A stretch of DNA of 64,000 bases from Amycolatopsis tolypomycina (GTDB taxonomy: Bacteria > Actinomycetota > Actinomycetes > Mycobacteriales > Pseudonocardiaceae), in contig NZ_FNSO01000004.1 in the NCBI RefSeq assembly GCF_900105945.1, positions 6,576,001 through 6,640,000 on the forward strand, written 5' to 3'. Every line of letters starts with the position of its first letter. Position 1 is the first letter of the stretch. A program made the translations under genes and the position numbers. Below are positions 46,227-54,782 of this stretch, piece after piece. Below the pieces are notes generated by a model, which saw nothing but the letters and a program-made list of their open reading frames with translations, was not told the origin of the DNA and ran no database searches.

Positions 46227-47420
46227 ATGACGGGATCGCCCGTCGAGACGGCCTTCGGGCCGATGCTGAGCGGCGACGGACGGCCGGGACAGCTGTGGGC
46301 CATGCTCCCCCGCGAGCTGGCCGCGGTGTTCCGGCCGCGGCTCCTCGACGTCGCCGACGAGGTGCTGCGCGAGATCCAGCGGACCATCCCGGACTACGCG
46401 CGGCCCCTCGACGGCGCGTTCGGCAAGGCGCTGCGGGCCGGGGTCCAGGCGGCGATCCTGCAGTTCATCGACCGGATCGCCGCGTCGGGACCGCTGCCGG
46501 ACGAGCGGCGCAAGGTGTTCGTCGGGCTCGGCGTGCACGAGCTCGCGCAGGGCCGCAACCTCGACGTCCTGCAGGCCGCGTACCGGGTCGGCGCGCGGGT
46601 GACGTGGCGGCGGATGGCGGAAGTGGGGACGCGCGCGGGCGTGCCGTCGGCGACGCTGTGCCTGCTGGCCGAGGCGATCTTCGCCTACATCGACGAGCTG
46701 TCCGCGTTGTCGATCGAGGGCCACGCGGCGGCCCAGGCGCGCGCGGCGGGCGCGCTGGAACGCCGCCGTCGCCGGCTGCTGGACCTGCTGCTGGCGGACC
46801 CGCCGTCGCCGTCACGAACGGTGCAGGAAGCGGCGACAGCGGCGGAGTGGCCGTTGCCGCACCGGCTCGTCGCGGTGGCGCTCGACGGGCCCGCCGACGT
46901 CACCGGGCTGAACGCACTGGAGGACCTCGAGGACGGCACCCCGCGGCTGCTCCTGCCCGCGCCGGCGGACCGTGGCGCGCTGACGACGGCACTGGCCGGC
47001 CACCGGGCGGCGGTGGGTCCGCCGGTGCCACCGCGCCAGGCGGCCCGGTCGCTGGCGACGGCGCAGGAGGCGTTGCGGCTCGCGGCCGACGTCCTGCCGG
47101 ACGAGCCGCTGACCTGGTGCGAAGACCACCTCGCGACGCTGTGGCTGCGCAAGGAGCCGTTCCTCGCGACGGAGGTGTCCCGCCGCCGCCTGGCCCCGCT
47201 GACGGCGTTGACACCCAAGCAGTACAACCGCCTCGCGGGCACGTTGCTGGCGTGGCTGGAGACGTGCGGCAACGTCCGCGAGGTCGCCGAGCGCCTCGCG
47301 ATCCACCCCCAGACGGTCCGCGCCCGCGCCCAGGAGCTGGAGACCCTGTTCGCGGACCACCTCCGCAACCCGGACTCCCGCTTCGAGATGATCCTCGCCC
47401 TCCGCGCCACCCTCCCCTGA
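46227..47420 (+). CDS. PucR-type regulator, fourth paralogue
   Basis: 397 residues; LWAMLPRELAAVFRPRLLDV, GRNLDVLQAAYRVGARVTW, AIFAYIDELSALSIEGHAAA and the HTH IHPQTVRARAQELETLF. It is closest to the third paralogue, which argues for tandem duplication. Its ATG at 46227 follows the third gene's stop by 26 bp. Its TGA coincides with the left end of a large palindromic repeat. Confidence 0.85.
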   Translation: MTGSPVETAFGPMLSGDGRPGQLWAMLPRELAAVFRPRLLDVADEVLREIQRTIPDYARPLDGAFGKALRAGVQAAILQFIDRIAASGPLPDERRKVFVGLGVHELAQGRNLDVLQAAYRVGARVTWRRMAEVGTRAGVPSATLCLLAEAIFAYIDELSALSIEGHAAAQARAAGALERRRRRLLDLLLADPPSPSRTVQEAATAAEWPLPHRLVAVALDGPADVTGLNALEDLEDGTPRLLLPAPADRGALTTALAGHRAAVGPPVPPRQAARSLATAQEALRLAADVLPDEPLTWCEDHLATLWLRKEPFLATEVSRRRLAPLTALTPKQYNRLAGTLLAWLETCGNVREVAERLAIHPQTVRARAQELETLFADHLRNPDSRFEMILALRATLP

Positions 47421-47560
47421 CGCCGTGTCGTCCCCCCAATCACGCGTGTCGACCTCCCAATCACGCGTGTCGACCCTTTCCGCACCGCTGACCTGAGCGG
47501 AAAAGGGCATCACGTGTGATCAGAGGGTCATCACTCGTGATTGGAGGGACGACACGGCGT
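47420..47560. repeat. Large composite palindrome, AATCACGCGTGTCGACC family
   Basis: Outer arms of 25 bp (47420-47444 and 47536-47560) match as inverses with one mismatch. Inside are two direct copies of AATCACGCGTGTCGACC (from 47439 and 47459) and a nested hairpin CCCTTTCCGC / GCGGAAAAGGG. It fills exactly the gap between the convergent PucR and ketoreductase-like genes and touches both stop codons. Probably a two-way terminator. The family recurs at 61870-62021. Confidence 0.85.
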
Positions 47561-48669
47561 CAGAGGGTGGAGAAGTAGGGACGGGGGAAGGGCGGGAGGT
47601 GGGGCGGGCCGAGCGGGACGGTCGTGGCGGGGAGGCCGCGGGAGCGGCGCCAGGCGGCGAACGCCGCCAGCCAGGCGTCCGCCGTCGCGCGGGTGGTGGC
47701 GCCCGGGGCGCCGAACAACGCCGTGGCCGACGTGCACAGCAGCCACCAGTCCGGCGGGCTGTCCGCGGTGGCCTCGTGCAGGCGGCGGGCGCCCTGGACT
47801 CCGCGCCGCCAGTCGGAGACGGGCGCGTGGACGATTCCGCGCAGCGGGAGGCCGTCCGCCGTGGCGGCCGCCACCAGCCGCTCCGCGACGCCGGGGTCGG
47901 CGACGTCACCCGGGACGACCAGCGTGTCCGGTGCCTCGGGAAACCGTCCGCACAGGACGACCCGGGTGGCGCCGGTGTCCACCAGCCACCGCGCGGCCGC
48001 CGGTGCCAGGCCGCCGGTGACCACGTACGCGCCGGGCCCGGTCGGCACCTCGACGGCGGACGGCACGCGGGCCAGCCGCGCCGCGTGGCGGACGTCGTGC
48101 CGCCAGCGGACTTCGTCGTCCGGCGCGTCCGAACGCAGCTCCCGCGCCAGCACGTCCACATCGGACCGCGCGTCGAAGTCGACCAGGCTCGCCCGCAGCG
48201 ACGGCCGTTCGACCGCGAGCACCCGCACCAGCCCGCGCAGGCACACCAGCCCCGGCTCGCCGCCCGACTGCGTGCACACGTGGAACCGGACGCCGTCGCC
48301 GAGCCGGGCGACCACCGAGCGCACCGCGAGCAGCAGCTCCTGCGCGGCCTCCGGATCGTGGTAGGCGTACGGCGACCCGGTGAGGAAGACGACCCCGCGC
48401 ACCGCCCGCCCGGCCAGGAACCCGGGCAGCTCGTCGAGGTCGTCACGCGGCAGCGAAAGCGCCTCGTCGCCCGCCGCGGCGAGCGCCAGTGCCAGCGCGA
48501 CGGCCCGGCCGAGCGCCGCCGGGTGCTCGTCGGTGAGCAGCAGCCACGCCGCCGGCCCGGCCGGCGCCACCGGCGGCAGCGGCACTTCCGGCCAGGTCAC
48601 CTCGTACGACGACGTCGCGAACGGAACGCCCGGCGACAGCGCCCGTCCCGCCGGCCCGGTCGTGGACAT
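47560..48669 (-). CDS. Stand-alone degenerate PKS-type ketoreductase, last gene of the mce operon
   Basis: 369 residues, built like a polyketide-synthase KR. The N-terminal structural half contains FLTGSP and LRGLVRVLAVERPSLRASLV. The Rossmann half has AYVVTGGLAPAAARWLVDTG (TGG at 218-220), GIVHAP, and LLCTSATALFGAPG with Ser314. The catalytic Tyr, expected in a NYAAAN-like segment, is replaced by ATTRATAD, and the Lys region is shortened (about 25 residues missing, Arg in place of Lys). It therefore should not reduce ketones; a binding role is more likely. ATG at 48669 overlaps the preceding Mce-associated gene (TGATG). No ACP or KS is near. Confidence 0.75.
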   Translation of the reverse strand: MSTTGPAGRALSPGVPFATSSYEVTWPEVPLPPVAPAGPAAWLLLTDEHPAALGRAVALALALAAAGDEALSLPRDDLDELPGFLAGRAVRGVVFLTGSPYAYHDPEAAQELLLAVRSVVARLGDGVRFHVCTQSGGEPGLVCLRGLVRVLAVERPSLRASLVDFDARSDVDVLARELRSDAPDDEVRWRHDVRHAARLARVPSAVEVPTGPGAYVVTGGLAPAAARWLVDTGATRVVLCGRFPEAPDTLVVPGDVADPGVAERLVAAATADGLPLRGIVHAPVSDWRRGVQGARRLHEATADSPPDWWLLCTSATALFGAPGATTRATADAWLAAFAAWRRSRGLPATTVPLGPPHLPPFPRPYFSTL

Positions 48670-49169
48670 CAGGCGGCGGCCATCCCGGTGACGCGCCACT
48701 TCCCGGCGACGCGCTCGGCCGTGACGCTCAGCTGGGCGGCGCCGGTGCTCCGCTGCCCGTCACCTCGGGTGCCGGTCTGGTCGAGGAACACCAGCAGCGC
48801 CGCGCGGTCGCCGTCCAGGAGCTTGACGCCGGACGCGACGGCGGTGGACGTGACGACCAGCTTCTGCTCGACGGCCAGCTTCCGGACCTGGCCGAAGAGC
48901 TGCTCGTACTGCCCGAGCGCCGGCCCGGTCAGGACCTCCCGAGCCGCCTGCGAACTCTGGTCCGGATCGTCGTAGCGGTAGGAGAACACCGTGCCGAGCG
49001 CCGCGCCGATCTCCTTCGCGGCGTCCGCGGTCCCGGCCACGTCGGACATCGCGCTGTTGTGCGCGACGACGGCGTTCGCGCTCCGCGCTTCGAGCGTGAA
49101 CCACACCGCGAGACCGGCCATCAGCACGACCACCGCACCCACCACCCACGCCCGGCGGCGCCTCGTCAT
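48669..49169 (-). CDS. Mce-associated membrane protein, second
   Basis: 166 residues. One N-terminal membrane helix (WVVGAVVVLMAGLAVWFTL), then an extracytoplasmic NTF2/SnoaL-like domain with FSYRYDDPDQ, LFLDQ-like VFLDQTGTRG and the end VAGKWRVTGMAAA. Mam proteins are encoded after mceF and are thought to stabilise the Mce complex. The ATG overlaps the upstream Mam stop (ATGA). Confidence 0.85.
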   Translation of the reverse strand: MTRRRRAWVVGAVVVLMAGLAVWFTLEARSANAVVAHNSAMSDVAGTADAAKEIGAALGTVFSYRYDDPDQSSQAAREVLTGPALGQYEQLFGQVRKLAVEQKLVVTSTAVASGVKLLDGDRAALLVFLDQTGTRGDGQRSTGAAQLSVTAERVAGKWRVTGMAAA

Positions 49170-49663
49170 GGTGCCTCCCCCACGGGAACCTGGCCGAGGC
49201 CGGTGACGCGCCAGCCGCCCGGCCCGCGCGTCAGGTCGGCCTGGAACCGGTTGCGTTTCGTCACGGCCTCGCCGCCGTCCGGTGCCACCAGCAGCTCGAC
49301 CGACGCGATCAGCTTCGCCGTGCCCGCCCCGGTGTCCACTTCGGTCACCGCCGCGTCGGTCACCTTCCCGGTGGTGACGGTCTTCGCCTGGGCTATCCGG
49401 TCGAGGCTGCCCTGCCGGTCGGCCGCCAGCTCGTCGTGCAGCGCGCCGGCGGAGAGGTCCAGCCAGTGCTGGTACCCGGGCGCGGCCTGCCGGTAGTCCA
49501 AAGTGGTCAGTCCGGCGACGGCCGTCCGGCCCGCCCGCAGGGCTTCCTCCCGGACGACCGCGCGCGCGACGCCGTCGTCGTGCGCCGCCTGCCACCAGGT
49601 GAAACCCGACCAGCCGGCGGCGACGGTCGCCACGACCGCGACCACCGACGCAAGAATCCTCAC
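49166..49663 (-). CDS. Mce-associated membrane protein, first
   Basis: 165 residues. N-terminal membrane helix (ILASVVAVVATVAAGWSGFTW), then an outer domain with TTLDYRQAAPGYQHWLDLSAG, GKVTDAAVTEVD, and the Mam-type ending GGWRVTGLGQVPVG. GTG at 49663 overlaps the mceF stop by 4 bp. The frame is open upstream only as an mceF shadow. Confidence 0.85.
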   Translation of the reverse strand: MRILASVVAVVATVAAGWSGFTWWQAAHDDGVARAVVREEALRAGRTAVAGLTTLDYRQAAPGYQHWLDLSAGALHDELAADRQGSLDRIAQAKTVTTGKVTDAAVTEVDTGAGTAKLIASVELLVAPDGGEAVTKRNRFQADLTRGPGGWRVTGLGQVPVGEAP

Positions 49664-50766
49664 GGCCGTCCTCCCGGTGCGTTCTGCGAGCCGCGCACGT
49701 TCGTCGGGTCGCCCTTCGGCAGCGCGCACCGCGCGGCCGTGTTCAGCGGGCGGACCGAGGTGTCGAGGCCGTCGCGGTACGGCGTCGGGTACCCGGTGGT
49801 GCACGGCGGTGGGTCGAAGAAGGTCAGCGACAGTCCGATGTGGACGCCGTCGGGACGCACGATCGTGCCGGCCGCGGCCACCGCCTGCGGCGCGGTGATC
49901 AGCAGCTGGCGGATGCCGTCCTGCCGCGCTTCCAGGACGTCCGCGGTGGTCAGCAGGTTGGCCAGCAGCACGCCCAGGTTCGGCCCGGCGTCGCGGAGCA
50001 GCGCGCTGACCTCGTTCGCGGCCGCGGGCACCGCCGGGATCAGGGTGCGCAGGTCGCCGTCGGACGCCTTCAGCGTCGACGCCAGCAGTTTCGCGTTGGC
50101 GCCGAACTCGCGGATCGCGGCGGCCTGCTGCACCTGCGTGTCGAGCACCGTGTGCGCGTCGGTGACGAACCGGGTCAGCGGCGCGACGTGCGCGCTCGCC
50201 GCCTGCACAAACTCGATGCCGCGGCCGACGAGCTGGTCCAGCGCCGGGCCGGCGTCGGACGTCGCGTTGTACAGCTCGTCGACGACCGTGCGCAACGCCG
50301 GCTTCGGCACCGAGTTGGCGAACGAGTCCACGGTCGACAGGACGACGTCGACCGGCAGCGGGATCTTCGTGTCCGCCTGCGTGATGACCGAGCCGTCGTG
50401 CAGCTTCGGGCCGCCGTCCACCCGCGGCCGCAGGTCGACGTACTGCTCGCCGACGGCCGAGCGGTCGGCGACGACGGCTTCGGTGTCGGCCGGGACGGGT
50501 GCGGTGCCGGAGTCGATCTCGAGGTCGGCTTCCATCCCGGCCGCGGTGAGCCGCAGCTCGCCGACGCGGCCGATCGGCACCCCGCGGTAGGTCACCTCGG
50601 CGTTGGTGAAGATGCCGCCGCCGGTCGGGAACTGCGCCGTCACGGTGTAGCCGCGGTCGAAGAACACCTTGTCGAGGCCCGCGTAGGTGGCTCCGACGTA
50701 CGCCACGCCGACGACGGCGATGACGACGAAGGCCGTCACCTGCACGCGCACGAACCTGGTCAGCAT
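49660..50766 (-). CDS. mceF: Mce family protein F
   Basis: 368 residues. N-terminal helix (VQVTAFVVIAVVGVAYVG), MCE domain near 38-115 (YTVTAQFPTGGGIFTNAEVT YRGVPIGRVGEL type), long helical region, and a C-terminal tail with Cys residues (DPPPCTTGYPTPYRDG, AARCALP) typical of actinobacterial MceF. Sixth subunit of the lipid-transfer assembly spanning from membrane to envelope. Coupled to mceE by a one-base overlap. Confidence 0.9.
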   Translation of the reverse strand: MLTRFVRVQVTAFVVIAVVGVAYVGATYAGLDKVFFDRGYTVTAQFPTGGGIFTNAEVTYRGVPIGRVGELRLTAAGMEADLEIDSGTAPVPADTEAVVADRSAVGEQYVDLRPRVDGGPKLHDGSVITQADTKIPLPVDVVLSTVDSFANSVPKPALRTVVDELYNATSDAGPALDQLVGRGIEFVQAASAHVAPLTRFVTDAHTVLDTQVQQAAAIREFGANAKLLASTLKASDGDLRTLIPAVPAAANEVSALLRDAGPNLGVLLANLLTTADVLEARQDGIRQLLITAPQAVAAAGTIVRPDGVHIGLSLTFFDPPPCTTGYPTPYRDGLDTSVRPLNTAARCALPKGDPTNVRGSQNAPGGRP

Positions 50767-51737
50767 CAGCGGCCCGCCTTCAGGAAACCGTTGAGGTAGT
50801 CGCCGCGGATGGTGTCCAGCGCGGCATCGGGGAACGGGAAGGTGAAGACCATCTCCATCGCCTTCGGCAGTTTGTCGCCCGAGTCGGCCAGCCGGCGCAG
50901 CAGCGGTTCGAGGGCACGCAGGTCGGCGACCAGGTCGTCCTTGCTGCGGTTCACCGTGTCGACGGCGACCGAGGTCAGCCCGTCCAGGGACTTCAGCATC
51001 CCGACCAGCGCTTCCCGCTGCTGGTTGAGGACGCCGATGCCGGGCGTGAGGCCGTTGAGCGTGGTCGTGATCCGGTCGGTGTGCGCGTTCAGGGTCGCCG
51101 CGAGCCTGTTGACGCTCTCGATCGCCCGGGTGATCTCGTTCCGGTGCTCGTCGAGGCCCCGTACGAAGGTGTCCAGCTGGGACAGCAGCGAACGCGCCGC
51201 GGTTTCGCGGCCGCCGAGCGCCTCGTTCAGCTCGTGGCTGATGTTCTGCACCTGCGCCACGCCGCCGCCGTTGAGCAGCAGGGACAACGCCCCGAAGACC
51301 TCCTCGATCTCCGGCGTCAGCGTGGAACGGTCGAGCGGGATGGTGGCGCCGTCGCGCAGCCGGCCGGACGGCGTGGCGTCGGCCGGCGGAGCCAGCTCGA
51401 CGAACTTCTCGCCCAGGATGCTCGCCTGCCGCAGCCGGGCGACGGCGTTCGCGGGCAGGTCGACGTCGCCGTTGAGCAGCAGTTCGACGACCGCGCTGCG
51501 GGAGTCCGGCGCCAGCTCGACCTTGACGACCTGCCCGACCGGCACGTCGTTGACCTTGACCCCGGACTGCGGCACCAGGTCCAGCACGTTCGTGAAGCCC
51601 GCGGTGACGTGGATCGGGTGGTCGCCGAGCGCGGCGCCGCCGGGCAGCGGGATGTCGTAGACGCTCACGCCGCTGCCGCAGCCGGTGGTGACGAGCGCGA
51701 GCGCGACCACCGCGGTGAGCTTGACCAGCGATTTCAT
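50766..51737 (-). CDS. mceE: Mce family lipoprotein E
   Basis: 323 residues. Lipobox VTTGCGSG with Cys20, as expected for the LprK/MceE position, then the MCE domain (VTAGFTNVLDLVPQSGVKVN, GEKFVELAPP) and a helical region with EALGGRETAARSLLSQLDTF. The only lipidated Mce subunit here. ATG overlaps the mceD stop (ATGA). Confidence 0.92.
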   Translation of the reverse strand: MKSLVKLTAVVALALVTTGCGSGVSVYDIPLPGGAALGDHPIHVTAGFTNVLDLVPQSGVKVNDVPVGQVVKVELAPDSRSAVVELLLNGDVDLPANAVARLRQASILGEKFVELAPPADATPSGRLRDGATIPLDRSTLTPEIEEVFGALSLLLNGGGVAQVQNISHELNEALGGRETAARSLLSQLDTFVRGLDEHRNEITRAIESVNRLAATLNAHTDRITTTLNGLTPGIGVLNQQREALVGMLKSLDGLTSVAVDTVNRSKDDLVADLRALEPLLRRLADSGDKLPKAMEMVFTFPFPDAALDTIRGDYLNGFLKAGR

Positions 51738-52774
51738 TTCGGCTCCGCGAACTCGAGGAGGTTGCCGCGGCCGTCGATCGTCCCGTTCGCCTGGTCGTAG
51801 GCGCCCAGGAGGTTCGTCAGGGCGTTCGGGGCCGCCTGGAGCGCCTCGGCGAGGGAGTCCTTCTGGTGCACGAGCACCTTCGTGACGTCGGCCAGTTTGT
51901 CCACATCGGACTGCACCTTGCCGCGGTTGTCCTTGATGAACCCCTGCACGACGCTCAGCGCCTGGGTCAGCTCGGTCAGCGCGCCGGAGAACTGGTCGCG
52001 CTGGTCGGCCAGCACCTTGCTCAGCGACGCGATCTGCGTGATGGCCTGCTTGACCTGGCCGTCGTTGGCGGCGAGCATCGCGGTGAACGTGCTGATGTTG
52101 TCGACCGAGCCGAACAGGTCGTCCTTGGAGTCGCTCGCGGCGCGGGCGAACTCGCCGAGGTTCTTGATCGCCTGGCCGATGGTCTGCCCGGTGCCGTTCA
52201 GGTAGTCCGCCGACCGGGTCAGCACCTCGCTGACCGCGCCGTCCCGGTTGGCCCCCTGCGGCCCGAGCGCGGACATCAGCTGGTTGAGGCTGTGCAGCAG
52301 GTCGTCGACCTCGACCGGCGTCGCGGTGCGCTCGCGCGGGATCGACGCGCCGTCGGGCAGCTGCGGCCCGCCGCGGTAGACGGGCGTGAGCTGCACGTAC
52401 CGGTCGGCGACCAGGCTTGGCGTGATGACGACGGCGCCGGCGTCCGCGGGCAGCGCCACGCCGGGCCGCAGCGTCATGGTCACCTTGACGTCGGTGCCGT
52501 TCGGTTCCACTTTGGACACGGACCCGATGGCGACGCCGAGGACGCGGACGTCCGAGTTCGGGTAGATGCCGACGGCGGCGGTGAAGTACGCGGTCAGCGT
52601 CCGCTCGGCCGGCGCGGTCACCACGGGCCAGGCGGCCGAAACCACGAGCGCGAGGACGACGCCGAGCGCGAGGGCCCGCAGCCTCGTCCGGCGTTTCCCC
52701 CGCGCCCCGAGATCGGCGAGCGGAGAGTGGGCACTTTTACGTGAAAGTGCCCACTTCGAGCGGTGGTGGGCCAT
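51734..52774 (-). CDS. mceD: Mce family protein D, with repeat-encoded cytoplasmic segment
   Basis: 346 residues. Membrane helix near 36-55 (ALALGVVLALVVSAAWPVV), MCE domain (LTAYFTAAVGIYPNSDVRVL, DRYVQLTPVYRGG), then a helical region with SKVLADQRDQFSGALTELTQ. Residues 7-17 (KWALSRKSAHS), before the membrane helix, are encoded by a perfect 12-bp-arm hairpin that looks like a dispersed repeat. ATG at 52774 overlaps the mceC stop by one base. Confidence 0.9.
   Translation of the reverse strand: MAHHRSKWALSRKSAHSPLADLGARGKRRTRLRALALGVVLALVVSAAWPVVTAPAERTLTAYFTAAVGIYPNSDVRVLGVAIGSVSKVEPNGTDVKVTMTLRPGVALPADAGAVVITPSLVADRYVQLTPVYRGGPQLPDGASIPRERTATPVEVDDLLHSLNQLMSALGPQGANRDGAVSEVLTRSADYLNGTGQTIGQAIKNLGEFARAASDSKDDLFGSVDNISTFTAMLAANDGQVKQAITQIASLSKVLADQRDQFSGALTELTQALSVVQGFIKDNRGKVQSDVDKLADVTKVLVHQKDSLAEALQAAPNALTNLLGAYDQANGTIDGRGNLLEFAEPK
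52726..52755. repeat. Palindromic element inside the mceD coding region
   Basis: AGTGGGCACTTT (52726-52737) and AAAGTGCCCACT (52744-52755) are perfect inverses around TACGTG. It is in frame and translated. It resembles a dispersed intergenic palindrome rather than conserved Mce sequence. Confidence 0.75.
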
Positions 52775-53769
52775 CAGCGTCCCCCGTTCTTCGGCGGCAG
52801 GCAGCTCCCGGGCGTGCTGCCGGTCGGGACCAGCCCGCAGATGTAGGTGTCGATCCACCGGCCGTTGCCGACGGCGTTGCCGAGCAGCCGGTAGAACGGC
52901 CCGGCCAGGCGCAGGCTGTCCTCGAGCTTGCCCTGGTTGCGCTGCAGCACCGTCGCCACGCGGTCGAGCTGGTCGAGTGCCGGGCCGAGCGTCTTCTGGT
53001 TCTCCGCGACGAGCCCGCGCAGCTGGACCGAGAGGTTCTTGACGCCGGTGAACAGCTTCGCGATGGCGTCCTTGCGCGCGTTGAGCTCGGTGAGCAGGGT
53101 GTTGCCGTCGCGGATCAGGGCCTGGATCTGGTCGGACCGCTGCCCGAGCGTCTTCGACACCTGGTTGGTGTTCTGGAACAGCTTGACCAGCTCCTCATCG
53201 CGGGAAGCCAGCGTTTGCGACAGGGCGGCGATGCCGTCGAACGCCGTGCGCACGTCGCTCGGTGCCGACGCGCCGAGCGTGTCGGACAGCACCCGGAACG
53301 CCTGCGCGAGCTGGTCGGTGTCGATGGCGCCGACCGTGCTCGCCAGGTCGTTGAACACCGCGGTGACGTCGTAGGGCGAGCTCGTGCGTTCGGCGGGGAT
53401 CGGCTGGTCGGGGTTCAGCTCGGCGTTGCCGACCGGGTCGAGCACGAGGTTCTTCTGGCCCAGCAGGGTCTTGATCTTGATCGCCGCCGTGGTCCGGTTG
53501 CCGACCCAGGTGTCGCGGACCCGGAACAGCACCTCGACGTGGTCGCCGGCCAGCCGCACGTCGGTGACCTCGCCGACCTTGACCCCGGCGACGCGGACCT
53601 CGTCGTTCGGCCTGAGCCCGGCGGCCTCGTGGAACTCCGCCTTGTACGTGGTGCCGCCGCCGATGAGCGGCAGGTCGTCGGAGAAGAACGTGGCACTGCC
53701 TGCCAGCGCCATGACCAGCGCGGTCACCGCGCCGACGGCGATCGGGTTGCGGCTGCGGAACGGTTTCAC
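52774..53769 (-). CDS. mceC: Mce family protein C
   Basis: 331 residues. N-terminal helix (PIAVGAVTALVMALAGSATFF), MCE domain (YKAEFHEAAGLRPNDEVRVA, GQKNLVLDPVG), helical region (RSDQIQALIRDGNTLLTEL) and a C-terminal CGLVPTGSTPGSCLPP with two Cys. GTG at 53769 overlaps the mceB stop (GTGA); the frame upstream is an mceB shadow. Confidence 0.9.
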   Translation of the reverse strand: MKPFRSRNPIAVGAVTALVMALAGSATFFSDDLPLIGGGTTYKAEFHEAAGLRPNDEVRVAGVKVGEVTDVRLAGDHVEVLFRVRDTWVGNRTTAAIKIKTLLGQKNLVLDPVGNAELNPDQPIPAERTSSPYDVTAVFNDLASTVGAIDTDQLAQAFRVLSDTLGASAPSDVRTAFDGIAALSQTLASRDEELVKLFQNTNQVSKTLGQRSDQIQALIRDGNTLLTELNARKDAIAKLFTGVKNLSVQLRGLVAENQKTLGPALDQLDRVATVLQRNQGKLEDSLRLAGPFYRLLGNAVGNGRWIDTYICGLVPTGSTPGSCLPPKNGGR

Positions 53770-54782
53770 CGGCACCTCGCAGCCGTCACCGGGATGCCCG
53801 GGGGCGGGCCGCCCGGCGCCGGTTTCGCGTCGGTTTCCACCGAGCACAGGTAGAAGTTCGCCCACGAGCCGTAGGAGAAGAGCGTGCCGATCCGGTCGAG
53901 CTTCTTCGGCAGGTTGTCGATGAACTGCTGGAACACCGGCGTGTTGTCGGCCAGGTTCTTCGACAGGTCGCCGAGGGCGGTGATGCTGTCCTTGAGCGGA
54001 CGGCGGCCTTGTTCGAGCAGCCCGGCGGTGGCCGTGGTCAGCTCGCCGAGGCCGCCGATGGCCTGCCCGATCGGCTGGGCGTCCGCGGCGAGGCCGGTGA
54101 CCAGCTGGGCGGTGGTGTCGACGAGCGTGTCGAACTGGTCGCCCTGGGCGTTCAGCGTGTCGAGCACGGTGTTGAGGTTGCCGATCACCTGGCCGATCAG
54201 CGCGTCCTTCCCGGCGAGCGTGGAAGTCAGGGACGCCGTGTGCCGCAGCAGGCTTTCGATCGTGCTGCCCTCCCCCTGCAGGACCTGGATGATCTCGAAC
54301 GACAGCTGGTTGACGTCGTTCGGCGACAGAGCCTGGAAGAGCGGCTTGAAGCCGTTGAACAGCGCGGTGAGGTCGAGCGCCGGCCTGGTCCGCTCCAGGG
54401 GGATCTGCGCGCCTTCGGCGAGCGTCGGTGACGTGTCGGTGGCCCCGGGGTCGATCGCGAGGTACCGCTGCCCGACCAGGTTCCGGTAGCGGATGGTGAT
54501 CGACGCCGACGCCGTGAGCCGGTGCGTGCGGCCGACCGAGAACTCGACGTCGGCGAACCGGCGTTCGACGACCCGCACCGCGTCGACCTGGCCGACCCGG
54601 ACCCCGGCCACCCGCACCTCGTCGCCGGGGTTGACCGAGGTCGCGTCGGTGAAGCGGGCGGTGTAGCCGATCGTCACGCCGACGTTCGCATTGGCGATCG
54701 TGATGGCGAGCACGGCCGTGGCGGCCGCGGTGACCAGGAAGAAGATCAGGCCCTTGACGGCGGGTCCGGTGACGCTCCTCAT
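53766..54782 (-). CDS. mceB: Mce family protein B
   Basis: 338 residues. N-terminal helix (GLIFFLVTAAATAVLAITI), MCE domain (YTARFTDATSVNPGDEVRVA, GQRYLAIDPGA), helical region (LNTVLDTLNAQGDQFDTLVD) and a C-terminal tail with YLCSVETDAKP. ATG overlaps the mceA stop by 4 bp. Confidence 0.92.
   Translation of the reverse strand: MRSVTGPAVKGLIFFLVTAAATAVLAITIANANVGVTIGYTARFTDATSVNPGDEVRVAGVRVGQVDAVRVVERRFADVEFSVGRTHRLTASASITIRYRNLVGQRYLAIDPGATDTSPTLAEGAQIPLERTRPALDLTALFNGFKPLFQALSPNDVNQLSFEIIQVLQGEGSTIESLLRHTASLTSTLAGKDALIGQVIGNLNTVLDTLNAQGDQFDTLVDTTAQLVTGLAADAQPIGQAIGGLGELTTATAGLLEQGRRPLKDSITALGDLSKNLADNTPVFQQFIDNLPKKLDRIGTLFSYGSWANFYLCSVETDAKPAPGGPPPGIPVTAARCR

Noticed and set aside
47420..47560. 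Insertion sequence ends
   Set aside because: Inverted arms enclose only 91 bp with no transposase, and no target duplication could be seen.
47560..48669. Working ketoreductase of a polyketide cluster
   Set aside because: Catalytic Tyr and Lys are missing and no ketosynthase or carrier protein is close; the gene belongs to the mce operon.
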